Source: Deltaproteobacteria bacterium
GTDB lineage: Bacteria; Desulfobacterota; Binatia; UTPRO1
Direction of reading: 5' to 3'
Length of the DNA: 64,000 nucleotides
Assembly (NCBI GenBank): GCA_020852955.1
Contig: JADYZW010000062.1
Coordinates: 62,001 to 126,000, forward strand
Under the pieces are notes generated by a model. The model ran no database searches. It was not told where the DNA came from and saw only the letters and a list, made by a program, of their open reading frames with translations. Shown here one piece after another: positions 8,568 to 16,846 of the stretch. Each line of letters begins with the position of its first letter. Position 1 is the first letter of the stretch. The position numbers and the translations under genes were made by a program.

Positions 8568-9947
8568 TCAGCACCCCGCGAGCGCGGCGAGCGCCGCCGC
8601 GCCTTCCTCGAGCGAGCTCCGCTCGTTCAGCCCCTGCCGGAGGAAGGTCTGGATCGCCTCGATCTTCCCGACGGCTTCGTCGATCCGGGGGTTGCTCCCG
8701 GCGGTGTACGCGCCGATGTTGATGAGGTCCTCGGCGTCGCGGTACGTGGCGAGCCAGCCGCGGATCCGGGTGGCGCGCTTCGCGTGCGCTTCGGGAACGA
8801 TGTCGTGCATGAGGCGCGAGATGCTGCGCAGCACGTCGATCGCCGGATAGTGCCCTTGGTTGGCGAGGGCGCGCGACAGGACGACGTGGCCATCGAGCAG
8901 GCTCCGCGCGGTGTCGGCGACGGGCTCGTTCATGTCGTCGCCTTCGACCAGGACCGTGTACAGGCCGGTGATGGCCGAGCGCGCACCGGCGCCGGCGCGC
9001 TCGAGCAGCCGCGGGAGGATCGCGAACACCGACGGGGTGTAGCCGCGCGCCGACGGCGGCTCGCCGATCGACAGTCCGACCTCGCGCTGCGCCATCGCGA
9101 GCCGCGTCAGCGAGTCCATCATCAGCATCACGTCGAGGCCGGCGTCGCGGAAGTACTCGGCGATCGCCGTGGCGAGGAAGGCGCCGCGGATGCGGACGAG
9201 CGGCGGCTGGTCGGAGGTCGCGACGACCACCACCGAGCGCGCGAGCCCCTCCGGCCCGAGGTCGCGCTCGACGAACTCGCGCACCTCGCGTCCGCGCTCG
9301 CCGATCAGCGCGATGACGTTCACCTGCGCCCGCGTGGAGCGCGCGATCATGCCGAGGAGCGCACTCTTGCCCACCCCCGAGCCGGCGAAGATGCCGAGCC
9401 GCTGCCCGCGCCCGCAGGTGAGCAGCGTGTTCATCGCGCGGACACCGAGGTCGAGCGGCTCCCGGATGGGCGGGCGCTCCAGCGGATTGATGTGGGGCCC
9501 GTAGAGGGCGACCTCGCGCTCGACCGCGATCGGGCCGTCGCCGTCGAGCGGCGCGCCGAGCCCGTCGAGCACGCGACCGCGGAGGCCCGGACCGACCCCG
9601 ATCGTCGGCCGCTCGCGCGCCACCACGATGCGATTCCCGGGCTCGATGCCGCTCACCTCGCCGAGCGGCATGAGGAGCACACGGTTCTGCCGGAAGCCCA
9701 CGACCTCGGCCGCGATGGCCGGACCGCCGTCGCGGCGCTCGATCCGGCATACGCCGCCGATCGGGAGCCCGGGCCCGGTGCCCTCGATCACGAGTCCGAT
9801 GACGTCCGTCACCCGCCCGCTCACGCGCACCGGGTTCACGTGCCGCAGCTGCTCGACCGCGTGCGCGAGGTGGCGGGCGACGGCGCCGCTCCGATCGGCG
9901 ATCTCGTCGAGCTCCGCCGCCGCGTCGTCGCGCTCGCCGGCCGCCAC
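8568..9947 (-). CDS. fliI: Flagellum-specific type III export ATPase FliI
   Basis: This 459-residue F1-beta-like ATPase has Walker A AGSGVGKS at residues 188-195, ALIGERGREVREF, the Walker B region VMLMMDSLTRLAMAQREVGL, and GEPPSARGYTPSVFA. These are conserved in FliI/YscN proteins. It energises and orders export of rod, hook and filament subunits at the cytoplasmic face of the basal body. The GTG start immediately follows the fliH TGA, so coupling is likely. Length and motif order are complete. Confidence 0.97.
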   Translation of the reverse strand: MAAGERDDAAAELDEIADRSGAVARHLAHAVEQLRHVNPVRVSGRVTDVIGLVIEGTGPGLPIGGVCRIERRDGGPAIAAEVVGFRQNRVLLMPLGEVSGIEPGNRIVVARERPTIGVGPGLRGRVLDGLGAPLDGDGPIAVEREVALYGPHINPLERPPIREPLDLGVRAMNTLLTCGRGQRLGIFAGSGVGKSALLGMIARSTRAQVNVIALIGERGREVREFVERDLGPEGLARSVVVVATSDQPPLVRIRGAFLATAIAEYFRDAGLDVMLMMDSLTRLAMAQREVGLSIGEPPSARGYTPSVFAILPRLLERAGAGARSAITGLYTVLVEGDDMNEPVADTARSLLDGHVVLSRALANQGHYPAIDVLRSISRLMHDIVPEAHAKRATRIRGWLATYRDAEDLINIGAYTAGSNPRIDEAVGKIEAIQTFLRQGLNERSSLEEGAAALAALAGC

Positions 9948-10631
9948 TCAGCCCGCCTGCGTGAGCGCCGCGCGGATGGCGCCGATCTGGCTGTCGACGC
10001 CGAGGTCGAGGTCGCCGAACTGGCTCTCAAGGATGCAACCGTTCTCGGCGAGCGCGGCGTCCTCGACGAGCTCGAGCTCCTTCACGTCCTCGAGCATCGG
10101 ACGCAGCGTCGGCAGATGGTCCACCAGGAACTTGTGCAGCACCGTCCCGACGCGGATGCGGATCTTCTCGCGGTCGAGCGCGTGGCGCACCGCCTCGCGA
10201 ATCATCCCGAGCCAGTGCTCGGGGTGCTCGGCGAGCTCGCGCTGCACGACCTTGCGGGCGATACCGAGCGCGAGCGCGAGGAGCTCGCTCTGCGAGCGCT
10301 CGAGGAGGCCGGCGCGGAAGCGCTCGAGCTCCATGATCGCGCGGGCGAAGGTCTCGCCCTCGGCCACGAGCTCGCGGGTGGCGGCCTCGCGGCCGGCCGC
10401 GACACCGTCGACGTACGCGGCCTCGGCCGCCTGCTGGACCTCGTCGACCACCGGCGCCGCCTCGCCGGCGTCCGCCGCGGGCGGGGCCGGCGCATCGCCG
10501 CCGCCGAAGTCGCGGAACGGGCTCGGCCCCGCGACGCGCGCGCCGAGCGACATCTTGCCGAGCACGCCCCGCGGCGGCGCCATGCCGCCCGGCGCCGCGG
10601 CCCCGGGCTTCAGCCGCTCAAACGAGGACAT
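9948..10631 (-). CDS. fliH: Flagellar export stator FliH
   Basis: A 227-residue protein with a Gly/Ala/Pro-rich N-terminal half (PFRDFGGGDAPAPPAAD), a helical middle and a FliH/HrpE-type C-terminal domain (SQSELLALALGIARKVVQREL, GCILESQFGDLDLGVDSQI). FliH dimers hold FliI at the export gate. It overlaps the end of fliG by 14 nt and is followed at once by fliI. Confidence 0.9.
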   Translation of the reverse strand: MSSFERLKPGAAAPGGMAPPRGVLGKMSLGARVAGPSPFRDFGGGDAPAPPAADAGEAAPVVDEVQQAAEAAYVDGVAAGREAATRELVAEGETFARAIMELERFRAGLLERSQSELLALALGIARKVVQRELAEHPEHWLGMIREAVRHALDREKIRIRVGTVLHKFLVDHLPTLRPMLEDVKELELVEDAALAENGCILESQFGDLDLGVDSQIGAIRAALTQAG

Positions 10632-11652
10632 CGTCCGACGCTCCGCCGGCGACCACGAGCTTGCCGTCCGCCTCGAGCTCGCGCACCGTGGCGACGATGC
10701 GCTGCTGCGCGGCCTCGACGTCCTTCAGGCGCGCCGGCCCCGACGAACCCAGGTCCTCGCGCAGGATCTCGGCGGCGCGGCTCGAGACGTTGGCGAAGAT
10801 CTTCTCCGAGAGCGCGGGGCTCGCCGTCTTGAGCGCCAGGAGAAGGTCCTCGCGCGCCACCTCCTTGAGCAGCGTCTGCATGCTGCGGTTGTCGAACTGC
10901 AGGCAGTCCTCGAACGTGAAGAGCATCGCCCGGATCGCGCCGGCGAGCTCGGGATCGCGCTGCTCGAGCTCCTCGAAGATCCGGCCCTCGGTGGTCTTGT
11001 CGGCGTGCTTCATCATCTCGGCGACGACCTTCGGCCCTCCCGGCGCCTTGGCGGTCTCGCGCGCGAGTCCCTTCACCTGCTCGCGCAGGATCGCGCCGAC
11101 CTCCTGCACCACCGACGGCGGGATCGCGGCGTCGAGGCGCGCGAGGCGCTCCAGGAGCTCCGTCTGCAGCGCCTCCGGAAGCCCGCGCAGGACGAGCATC
11201 GCCTGCGCCGGCGCCATGTGCGCGAGGATGAGGGTCGCGATCTGCGGGTGCTCGGTCTCGAGGAGCCGCGCCAGGCCGTCCGCCGGAACGCCGTCGAGCG
11301 CGCGCGCCAGGCCGGTCGCGTCGCCCGCCGGGAGCTGGTCGAGCTCGGCCAGGATCTCGTCGCGGCTCATCGCCATCGCCGGCGCGCCGTCGGTGAGCGT
11401 CTGGCTCACCAGTGAGCGGGCGAAGAGCAGCCCGTCGACGCGCAGGCCGTGCGCGCCGCCCACACGCTTGCGATAGTCCTGCTCGACCGCCCGCAGGTGC
11501 TCGGCCGGCACCGTCCGCATGCGGGCGAGCGCCTTCGTCACGACCCGCACCTCGCCGTCCTCCAGATGGCGGAAGACCTCGGTCGCCACCTCCTCCCCGA
11601 GGGAAAGCAGCAGCACCGCGGCCTTCTCGACGCCCGTCAACTCGTCGGCCAT
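10618..11652 (-). CDS. fliG: Flagellar motor switch protein FliG
   Basis: A 344-residue protein of normal FliG length: N-domain (LTGVEKAAVLLLSLGEEVATEVFRHL), middle domain with the EHPQ motif (ETEHPQIATLILAHM), and a C-domain. That C-domain (FEDCLQFDNRSMQTLLKEVAREDLLLALK) carries the charged torque helix. It couples stator ion flow to rotation and sits on FliF. The gene lies between fliF (46-nt gap) and fliH (overlap). Confidence 0.97.
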   Translation of the reverse strand: MADELTGVEKAAVLLLSLGEEVATEVFRHLEDGEVRVVTKALARMRTVPAEHLRAVEQDYRKRVGGAHGLRVDGLLFARSLVSQTLTDGAPAMAMSRDEILAELDQLPAGDATGLARALDGVPADGLARLLETEHPQIATLILAHMAPAQAMLVLRGLPEALQTELLERLARLDAAIPPSVVQEVGAILREQVKGLARETAKAPGGPKVVAEMMKHADKTTEGRIFEELEQRDPELAGAIRAMLFTFEDCLQFDNRSMQTLLKEVAREDLLLALKTASPALSEKIFANVSSRAAEILREDLGSSGPARLKDVEAAQQRIVATVRELEADGKLVVAGGASDDVLV

Positions 11653-11698
11653 CGCTAGCGCCGCTCCCGCGCACCGGCGCCGTCGGCGAGCGCGGCGC

Positions 11699-13246
11699 TC
11701 ATTTCTGCGCCAGCCACTGGCGGATGACTTCGGCCGTGTGCTCGGGGTTCTGCCGCGCCATCTGCAGCATGCCGGCCGGGACCGGCAGATCGGCGCCCGC
11801 CGTGGCGACGCTCGCGCGCGCGGTCGGCGGCGGGATGTACGGCGCCTCGGCGGCGACCGGCGCCCGGCTCGCCATGGCGAGCAGGAACGGGCGGACCACC
11901 GTCACGAGCACGACGAGCGCGACGACGATGCCCGCGAGGCGCCACAGGACCTCGGAGAACCGTCCGACCTTCGCCAGCATCCCCGGAGCCTCCGGCGCCT
12001 CGACCGCGGCCGGCGCCTGGAACGGCGCGCTCGCGACTTCGATCTGGTCGCCGCGCTCCTCGTTGAAGCCGACGGCGCGCTTGATGAGCTCGCGGTAGCG
12101 GTCGATCTCCTCCTGCGGCCGCGGCACGAAAGTGCGCGCGTCGCCCTCGCCCGTCCAGGTCCCGTCGACGAGCACGGCGACCGAGAGCTTCTTCACGGCG
12201 CCCATCTGCTCGATGCGCCGGCTCACGACCTTGCTGATCTCGTAGTTGAGGTTCGTGTCTTCGCGCTCGGACGTCGGCCCGCTCGTCGCGGCGGCCGGCT
12301 CGTTGGTGATGTTCTCGCCGCTCGCCGCGCCGCCGCTCCCGCCCTGCGCGCTCGTCTCCTTGGAGCGCTTCTCGTTGCGGACGGCGACGCGGTCGGGATC
12401 GAAGCTCTCCTCGGTCTTCTCGACCTGCGCGAGGTCGAGCGCGACCGTGACGCGCGCGAGCGCGTGCCCGGGGCCGAGGACCCGCGCGAGCATGCTCTCG
12501 ATGCTCTCCGTGTAGCCCTGCTCCATCTCGCGCTGGAACGTGATGAGGCCCTTGCCCGGGCTGCGCGCATCCTCCTCCGCCTGGTCCCGGGTCAGCACCT
12601 GGCCGTTCACGTCGACGACCGTGACGTCGTTCGGGCGCAGGCCCTCGACGCTCGCCGCGACGAGGTGCACGACGCCCGCGATCTGCTCGGAGGCGAGCGT
12701 CCGCCCCGGGCGCAGCTTCAGCACCACCGACGCCGACGGCCGCCGCTCCTCCGACACGAAGAGCGAGCGCTCCGGCATCGCCAGATGCACGCGCGCCGAC
12801 TCGACCGTATCGAGCTCGGCGATCGAGCGCGCCAGCTCCCCCTGGAGCGCGCGCTGGTAGTTCAGGCGCTGCACGAAGTCGGTCATGCCGAGCGTCTGTT
12901 TGTCGAAGATCTCGAAGCCGACGCCGCCGCCCTGCGGGATGCCGCGACCGGCGAGCGCCATGCGGGTCTCGTAGAGCCGCCCCGCGGCGACCTCGATGTT
13001 CCCGCCGCTGTCGCTCACCCGGTAGGGGATCTTCTCGGTCTTCAGGTACTCGATGACGGCGGCCGCATCGGAGCCGCCGAGGCCGCCGTAGAGCACCCGG
13101 TACTGCGGCTGTTGCACCCACCAGGCGAGCGCGCCGGTGCCGACCAGGATGCCGGCCGTCAGCGCCACGAACGTGACCCGCCGCGCCGGCGGCAAGCCGA
13201 GGAAGAAGTTCTTGATCTGCTCCAGGAGTCCGTTCAGCCGATCCAT
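11699..13246 (-). CDS. fliF: Flagellar MS-ring protein FliF
   Basis: A 515-residue protein with two membrane helices (near residues 23-43, VTFVALTAGILVGTGALAWWV, and near 440-460, LAGIVVALVVLVTVVRPFLL). Between them are the ring-building motifs (VLYGGLGGSDAAAVIEYLKTEKIPY, the FDKQTLGMTDFVQRLNYQRALQGELARSI block) and the S/T/G/E-rich variable loop. The C-terminal tail (ENPEHTAEVIRQWL-like) binds FliG. It is the scaffold of the basal body. The gene is followed by fliG. Confidence 0.97.
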   Translation of the reverse strand: MDRLNGLLEQIKNFFLGLPPARRVTFVALTAGILVGTGALAWWVQQPQYRVLYGGLGGSDAAAVIEYLKTEKIPYRVSDSGGNIEVAAGRLYETRMALAGRGIPQGGGVGFEIFDKQTLGMTDFVQRLNYQRALQGELARSIAELDTVESARVHLAMPERSLFVSEERRPSASVVLKLRPGRTLASEQIAGVVHLVAASVEGLRPNDVTVVDVNGQVLTRDQAEEDARSPGKGLITFQREMEQGYTESIESMLARVLGPGHALARVTVALDLAQVEKTEESFDPDRVAVRNEKRSKETSAQGGSGGAASGENITNEPAAATSGPTSEREDTNLNYEISKVVSRRIEQMGAVKKLSVAVLVDGTWTGEGDARTFVPRPQEEIDRYRELIKRAVGFNEERGDQIEVASAPFQAPAAVEAPEAPGMLAKVGRFSEVLWRLAGIVVALVVLVTVVRPFLLAMASRAPVAAEAPYIPPPTARASVATAGADLPVPAGMLQMARQNPEHTAEVIRQWLAQK

Positions 13247-13268
13247 GCGTCCGCCTCAGCCCCTCGCG

Positions 13269-13580
13269 TCAGACCTGCATCCGGAGGATTTCCTGGTACG
13301 CCTCGACGATCTTGTTGCGGACCTGCATCATCATCCGGAACGACACGTCGGCCTGCTCCATCGCGATCATCGTCTCGTGGAGGCTCACCTTCCCGCCGGT
13401 CGCGAGCGCGGTGATGGCCGCGTCGGCCTTCTGCTGCAGGGCGTTCACCTCGGTGAGCGACCGCTTCAGCGCCGACGCGAACGAGCCCTCGCCGGCCGGA
13501 GCCGCCCCGCTCTTGCCCGTCCCCTCGGGACCGCCGAGCCCCGCGATGGCCGGGAAGTTCGTGATGTCCTTGATCTCCAT
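13269..13580 (-). CDS. fliE: Flagellar MS-ring/rod junction protein FliE
   Basis: A 103-residue protein ending in the conserved FliE region: SLHETMIAMEQADVSFRMMMQVRNKIVEAYQEILRMQV, where helix pattern and the final MQV are typical. FliE joins the MS ring to the rod and is exported early. Position between flgC and fliF is the canonical order. Confidence 0.93.
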   Translation of the reverse strand: MEIKDITNFPAIAGLGGPEGTGKSGAAPAGEGSFASALKRSLTEVNALQQKADAAITALATGGKVSLHETMIAMEQADVSFRMMMQVRNKIVEAYQEILRMQV

Positions 13581-13598
13581 CGTGCTCCTCGCGCGCCC

Positions 13599-14024
13599 CT
13601 ATCGGCCGATCGAGAGCGCGGCTTCGAGCACGCGCTTGGTGGCGTTCACCGCCGCGACGTTCGCCTCGTAGGCGCGGGTCGCCGCCATCAGGTCGACCAT
13701 CTCGGTGATCGGGTTCACGTTCGGGTACGCGACGTAGCCCTGGGCGTCGGCGTCCGGGTGGCCCGGATCGAACACGACGCGCGGCGGCGCATCGTCCTCC
13801 TCGACGCGGGCGACGCGGACGGCGCCCCCCGGCTGCGCGCCGAGGACGTCGTCGAAGCTGCCTCCCGGCAGGGCCTCCAGCACCACGTCGCGGCGCGTGT
13901 AGGGTCCGCCTTCCGGCGTGCGCGTGCTCTGGGCGTTCGCCAGGTTCGCGGCGATGACGTCCATGCGCAGACGCTGCGCTTGCAGCGCGCTCGAGCTGAT
14001 CGCGAGGCTCGCGGTGACGTCCAT
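13599..14024 (-). CDS. flgC: Flagellar proximal rod protein FlgC
   Basis: A 141-residue rod protein with the N-terminal SSALQAQRLRMDVIAANLANAQSTRTPEGGPY block and the C-terminal VNPITEMVDLMAATRAYEANVAAVNATK block, both diagnostic of FlgC. The ATG at 14024 overlaps the flgB TGA as ATGA; the longer frame upstream lies inside flgB and is discarded. Confidence 0.95.
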   Translation of the reverse strand: MDVTASLAISSSALQAQRLRMDVIAANLANAQSTRTPEGGPYTRRDVVLEALPGGSFDDVLGAQPGGAVRVARVEEDDAPPRVVFDPGHPDADAQGYVAYPNVNPITEMVDLMAATRAYEANVAAVNATKRVLEAALSIGR

Positions 14025-14416
14025 CAGCCCTTCCCTCCTTCGATGACGCGCTTCAGGCTCGCGTAGCGTCCCGATAGGATCTGCGTCAGCGCCTGGATCT
14101 TGAACGCGTTCTCCGCGAGGCGTCCGACCTGCACGTCGAGCGCGACGGAGTTGCCGTCGGGCTTGAGCGCCGCGTCGCGGTCGATCGTCGGCTCGACCCG
14201 GAGCGGCTCGGACGGCGCCTTCGCGCCCTCCGGCGTCTTGGCTCCGGGCGCGGGAGGCGCGAGCGCGGAGGTCAGCTGGTCGGCGAACTGGAGGTCGCGG
14301 GCCCGGTAGCCCGGGGTCTCCGAGTTCGCGATGTTCTCGGCAAGGACCTGGTGCCGGGCCTGGTAGATCTCCAGGGCGGCGCCGAGACCTTCCGTCAACG
14401 TTCCGAAGAGCTGCAT
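14024..14416 (-). CDS. flgB: Flagellar proximal rod protein FlgB
   Basis: A 130-residue protein with the FlgB signature ILAENIANSETPGYRARDLQF-type segment (HQVLAENIANSETPGYRARDL) and a C-terminal helix (LAENAFKIQALTQILSGRYASL). It is the first gene of the basal-body operon. An AGGAGA ribosome binding site lies 7 nt before the ATG, and the predicted sigma-54 start near 14432 leaves a 16-nt leader. Confidence 0.95.
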   Translation of the reverse strand: MQLFGTLTEGLGAALEIYQARHQVLAENIANSETPGYRARDLQFADQLTSALAPPAPGAKTPEGAKAPSEPLRVEPTIDRDAALKPDGNSVALDVQVGRLAENAFKIQALTQILSGRYASLKRVIEGGKG

Positions 14417-14442
14417 GGCGATGTCTCCTGACGCGTGCGGAG

Positions 14443-14458
14443 AGCAAACCGCGTTCCA
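14443..14458 (-). promoter_or_regulatory. Sigma-54 promoter of the flgB operon
   Basis: Minus-strand TGGAACGCGGTTTGCT matches TGGCACGN4TTGCW except one base, with the invariant GG and GC kept. The spacing to flgB and the tandem palindromes 75-135 bp upstream make a complete class-II/III flagellar promoter. Confidence 0.75.
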
Positions 14459-14532
14459 GCGCGCCTCGCATGGCGCGCCCCCCGGTTCCGCGCGCCGGCC
14501 GGCGTGTCGCGGCGCGCCCGCCCCTCGACCGC

Positions 14533-14579
14533 GTCAGATCCCTGACCGGCAGAATCTGCCGCCGGCCAGATTCGTGGCC
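14533..14579. promoter_or_regulatory. Tandem palindromic enhancer-like sites of the flgB promoter
   Basis: Three inverted repeats lie almost end to end: GTCAGATCCCTGACC (14533-14547), CGGCAGAATCTGCCG (14547-14561) and GGCCAGATTCGTGGCC (14564-14579). They are 75-135 bp upstream of the -24 element, where sigma-54 activators bind, and immediately follow the activator gene's own 3' end. Confidence 0.6.
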
Positions 14580-14606
14580 GCGCGCACGCGCAAGCCGCAC
14601 GCCCGC

Positions 14607-15956
14607 TCATGCCGCGCCGACCGCCTCGCTCCCGCCCATTCGGTACTCGGCGAGCTTGTTGCGCAGCGTCCGCACGCTGATGCCGAGCATCTCGGCGGCG
14701 CGGCTGCGGTTGTTGTTGGTGCGCTTGAGCGTCTCCATGATCAGGCGGCGCTCCACCTCGTGGACGGTCAGGCCGGCGAGCGATCCCGCCGCGCTCGGCT
14801 CCGCGATCGGCTCCTCGTCGATCTGGACGTCGGCCGCCGTGATGACGCCGCCGGCGGCGAGGAGCGCGGCGCGCTCAATCACGTGCTCGAGCTCGCGCAC
14901 GTTGCCCGGAAACGGCTGGCGTTTCAGATACGCGCGCGCCGCCGCGTCGACCGTGAGCCGCGTGTCCGTCGCGAAGCGCCGGCAGAAGTGGTCGATGAGA
15001 TCGTCGATGTCCTCGCGTCGACTCCGCAACGGAGGCAAGGTGAGCGGGAGCACGTTCAGCCGGTAGTAGAGGTCCCGCCGGAACGCGCCCGACGCGACCA
15101 GAGCGCGCAGCGGCCGGTTGGTGGTCGCGATGACGCGCGTGTCGATGGCGATCGGCCGCGCACCGCCGACCCGGTCGACCTCGTGCTCCTGCAGCACGCG
15201 CAGGAGCTTCGCCTGCAGGAGCGGCTCCATCTCGCTCACCTCGTCGAGGAGCAGCGTGCCGCCGTGCGCGAGCTCGAACTTGCCGAGCTTCCGCGCGGTC
15301 GCCCCCGTGAAGGCGCCGCGCTCGTGCCCGAAGAGCTCGCTCTCGAGGAGCTCGCGCGGCAGCGCCGCGCAGTTCACCGCGACGAACGGCTGATCGCGGC
15401 GCGGGCCCGCCTGGTGGACGTAGCGTGCGACGAGCTCCTTGCCGGTGCCGCTCTCGCCCTCGAGCAGGATCGGCGCGCGGCTCCCGGCGACGCCGGCCGC
15501 GACCGCGAGCACGCGCTGCAGGACCGGCGCACGCGTCACGATGCGTCGCTCTCCCGGTCCGCGGCTGCCGGAGCCGCCGGCGCCGCGCGCGGCCGCGGGG
15601 TCGCGCAGCACGTTCCGCACCAGGTGGACGAGGTCGCCGGGCGCGAAGGGCTTGGTCAGAAAGTCGCGGGCGCCCGCCTTCATCGCGGCGACCGCGTCCT
15701 CGACGGTGCCGTACGCCGTCATCATGACCACCGGCACGCCGGGGTGGCGCTCCTGGACGGCCGCGAGCAGCTCGGCGCCGGTCATGATCGGCATCCGCAT
15801 GTCCGAGACGACGAGCCCGAAGGCGCCGTCGCCGAGCGCCGCGAGCGCCGCCGCCCCCGAGTCCACCGCGGTCACCGCGAAGCCGTGGCGCTCCAACACC
15901 TCCGTGACGCCGAGTCGCATCGCGCGCTCGTCGTCGACCACCAGGATCCGTTCCAT
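14607..15956 (-). CDS. flrC: FlrC/FlbD-like sigma-54-dependent flagellar response regulator
   Basis: A 449-residue NtrC-type activator. The receiver domain (1-115) has acidic pocket DDE at 8-10, phospho-acceptor D52 and K102. The AAA+ domain (about 140-375) has Walker A GESGTGKE at 167-174 and a complete GAFTGA loop at 214-219, which contacts sigma-54. The C-terminal Fis-type helix-turn-helix contains NNNRSRAAEMLGISVRTLRNKL. It should activate the sigma-54 promoters found around flagellar and glycan genes. It is the last gene of the TPR-kinase-regulator operon, with its ATG overlapping the kinase TGA by one base, and it directly precedes the flgB promoter. The gene name follows Vibrio/Pseudomonas usage by analogy. 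Confidence 0.92.
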   Translation of the reverse strand: MERILVVDDERAMRLGVTEVLERHGFAVTAVDSGAAALAALGDGAFGLVVSDMRMPIMTGAELLAAVQERHPGVPVVMMTAYGTVEDAVAAMKAGARDFLTKPFAPGDLVHLVRNVLRDPAAARGAGGSGSRGPGERRIVTRAPVLQRVLAVAAGVAGSRAPILLEGESGTGKELVARYVHQAGPRRDQPFVAVNCAALPRELLESELFGHERGAFTGATARKLGKFELAHGGTLLLDEVSEMEPLLQAKLLRVLQEHEVDRVGGARPIAIDTRVIATTNRPLRALVASGAFRRDLYYRLNVLPLTLPPLRSRREDIDDLIDHFCRRFATDTRLTVDAAARAYLKRQPFPGNVRELEHVIERAALLAAGGVITAADVQIDEEPIAEPSAAGSLAGLTVHEVERRLIMETLKRTNNNRSRAAEMLGISVRTLRNKLAEYRMGGSEAVGAA

Positions 15957-16846
15957 CAGCTTTCTCCTTCGAGCGCCGCGTCCCGCGGCAACGTGAGGAC
16001 GAAGACGGCGCCGGCGGCGGCGGCGCTCGGCCGCGGCCGGATCGCGAGCGTCCCGCCGTGCGCGGCGATCGCCGCGCGCGCGACCGCGAGCCCGAGGCCC
16101 GTACCGCGCTCCTTGGTCGTGAAGAAGGGCGCGAAGATCGTCTCCTCGCAGCCGGGAGGGACCCCGGGGCCCGTGTCGGCGACGGCCACCCGCACCCAGC
16201 GGCCCGCCGGCTCGACCGCGACGGTCAGGATCCCCGCGCCCGCCATCGCCTCGCCGGCGTTGCGGAAGAGGTTCGAGAGCGTCTGGAGCACGAGGCCACG
16301 ATCGAGCGCGCAGGTCGCCCCGACGGCGCCGCGCCGCTCCACCCGGACGCCGGAGCCGAGCGACGGTCCGCTCGCGAGGAGCGCGTCGTCGACGAGCGCG
16401 TCGAGCGCGACGTGCGCGCGGCGCGGCGCGGGCAGCCGGGTGTAGTCGAGGATGTTGGTGACGAGGTGGTTCAGGTCGGCGATGCAGCTCGCGATCTGGC
16501 CGGTGAGCCGCGCCGCCGCCGGACGGTCCGCCACTTCCTCCGCCAGCATCCCGGTGAAGAGCTCCATCGCGCCGAGCGGATTCCGCACCTCGTGGGCGAG
16601 CGTCGCCGCCATCTCGCCCATCGCGGCGAGGCGGCTGTGGCGGAGCGCCTGCGCCTCCAGGCACCGCTGGCGCTCGATCGAGGCCGTGAGCGCGCGCTGC
16701 TTCTCGTCGAGCTCGGTGCGCAGCGCCTCGACGTGCGCTTGCAGCGCGCGATACTGGGCCTCCAGCATCGAGGTCGCCCCGGTGAAGACCTCGAACGCGG
16801 CCTGGAGCTCGGCGAGGCGATCGGCGGCGGGTGCGGCGTCGATCAT
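15956..16846 (-). CDS. flrB: FlrB/NtrB-like soluble histidine kinase
   Basis: A 296-residue kinase with no membrane segment. A coiled-coil N-terminus (about 10-65) leads into the dimerisation box MAATLAHEVRNPLGAMEL with phospho-acceptor H85. HATPase motifs follow: N-box LSNLFRNAGEAM, DTGPGVPP, FTTKERGTGLGLAVARAAI. The size and short N-terminal sensor match FlrB/FleS-type kinases that report flagellar assembly state to the adjacent activator. It overlaps the upstream TPR gene as ATGA and the downstream regulator by one base. Confidence 0.9.
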   Translation of the reverse strand: MIDAAPAADRLAELQAAFEVFTGATSMLEAQYRALQAHVEALRTELDEKQRALTASIERQRCLEAQALRHSRLAAMGEMAATLAHEVRNPLGAMELFTGMLAEEVADRPAAARLTGQIASCIADLNHLVTNILDYTRLPAPRRAHVALDALVDDALLASGPSLGSGVRVERRGAVGATCALDRGLVLQTLSNLFRNAGEAMAGAGILTVAVEPAGRWVRVAVADTGPGVPPGCEETIFAPFFTTKERGTGLGLAVARAAIAAHGGTLAIRPRPSAAAAGAVFVLTLPRDAALEGES

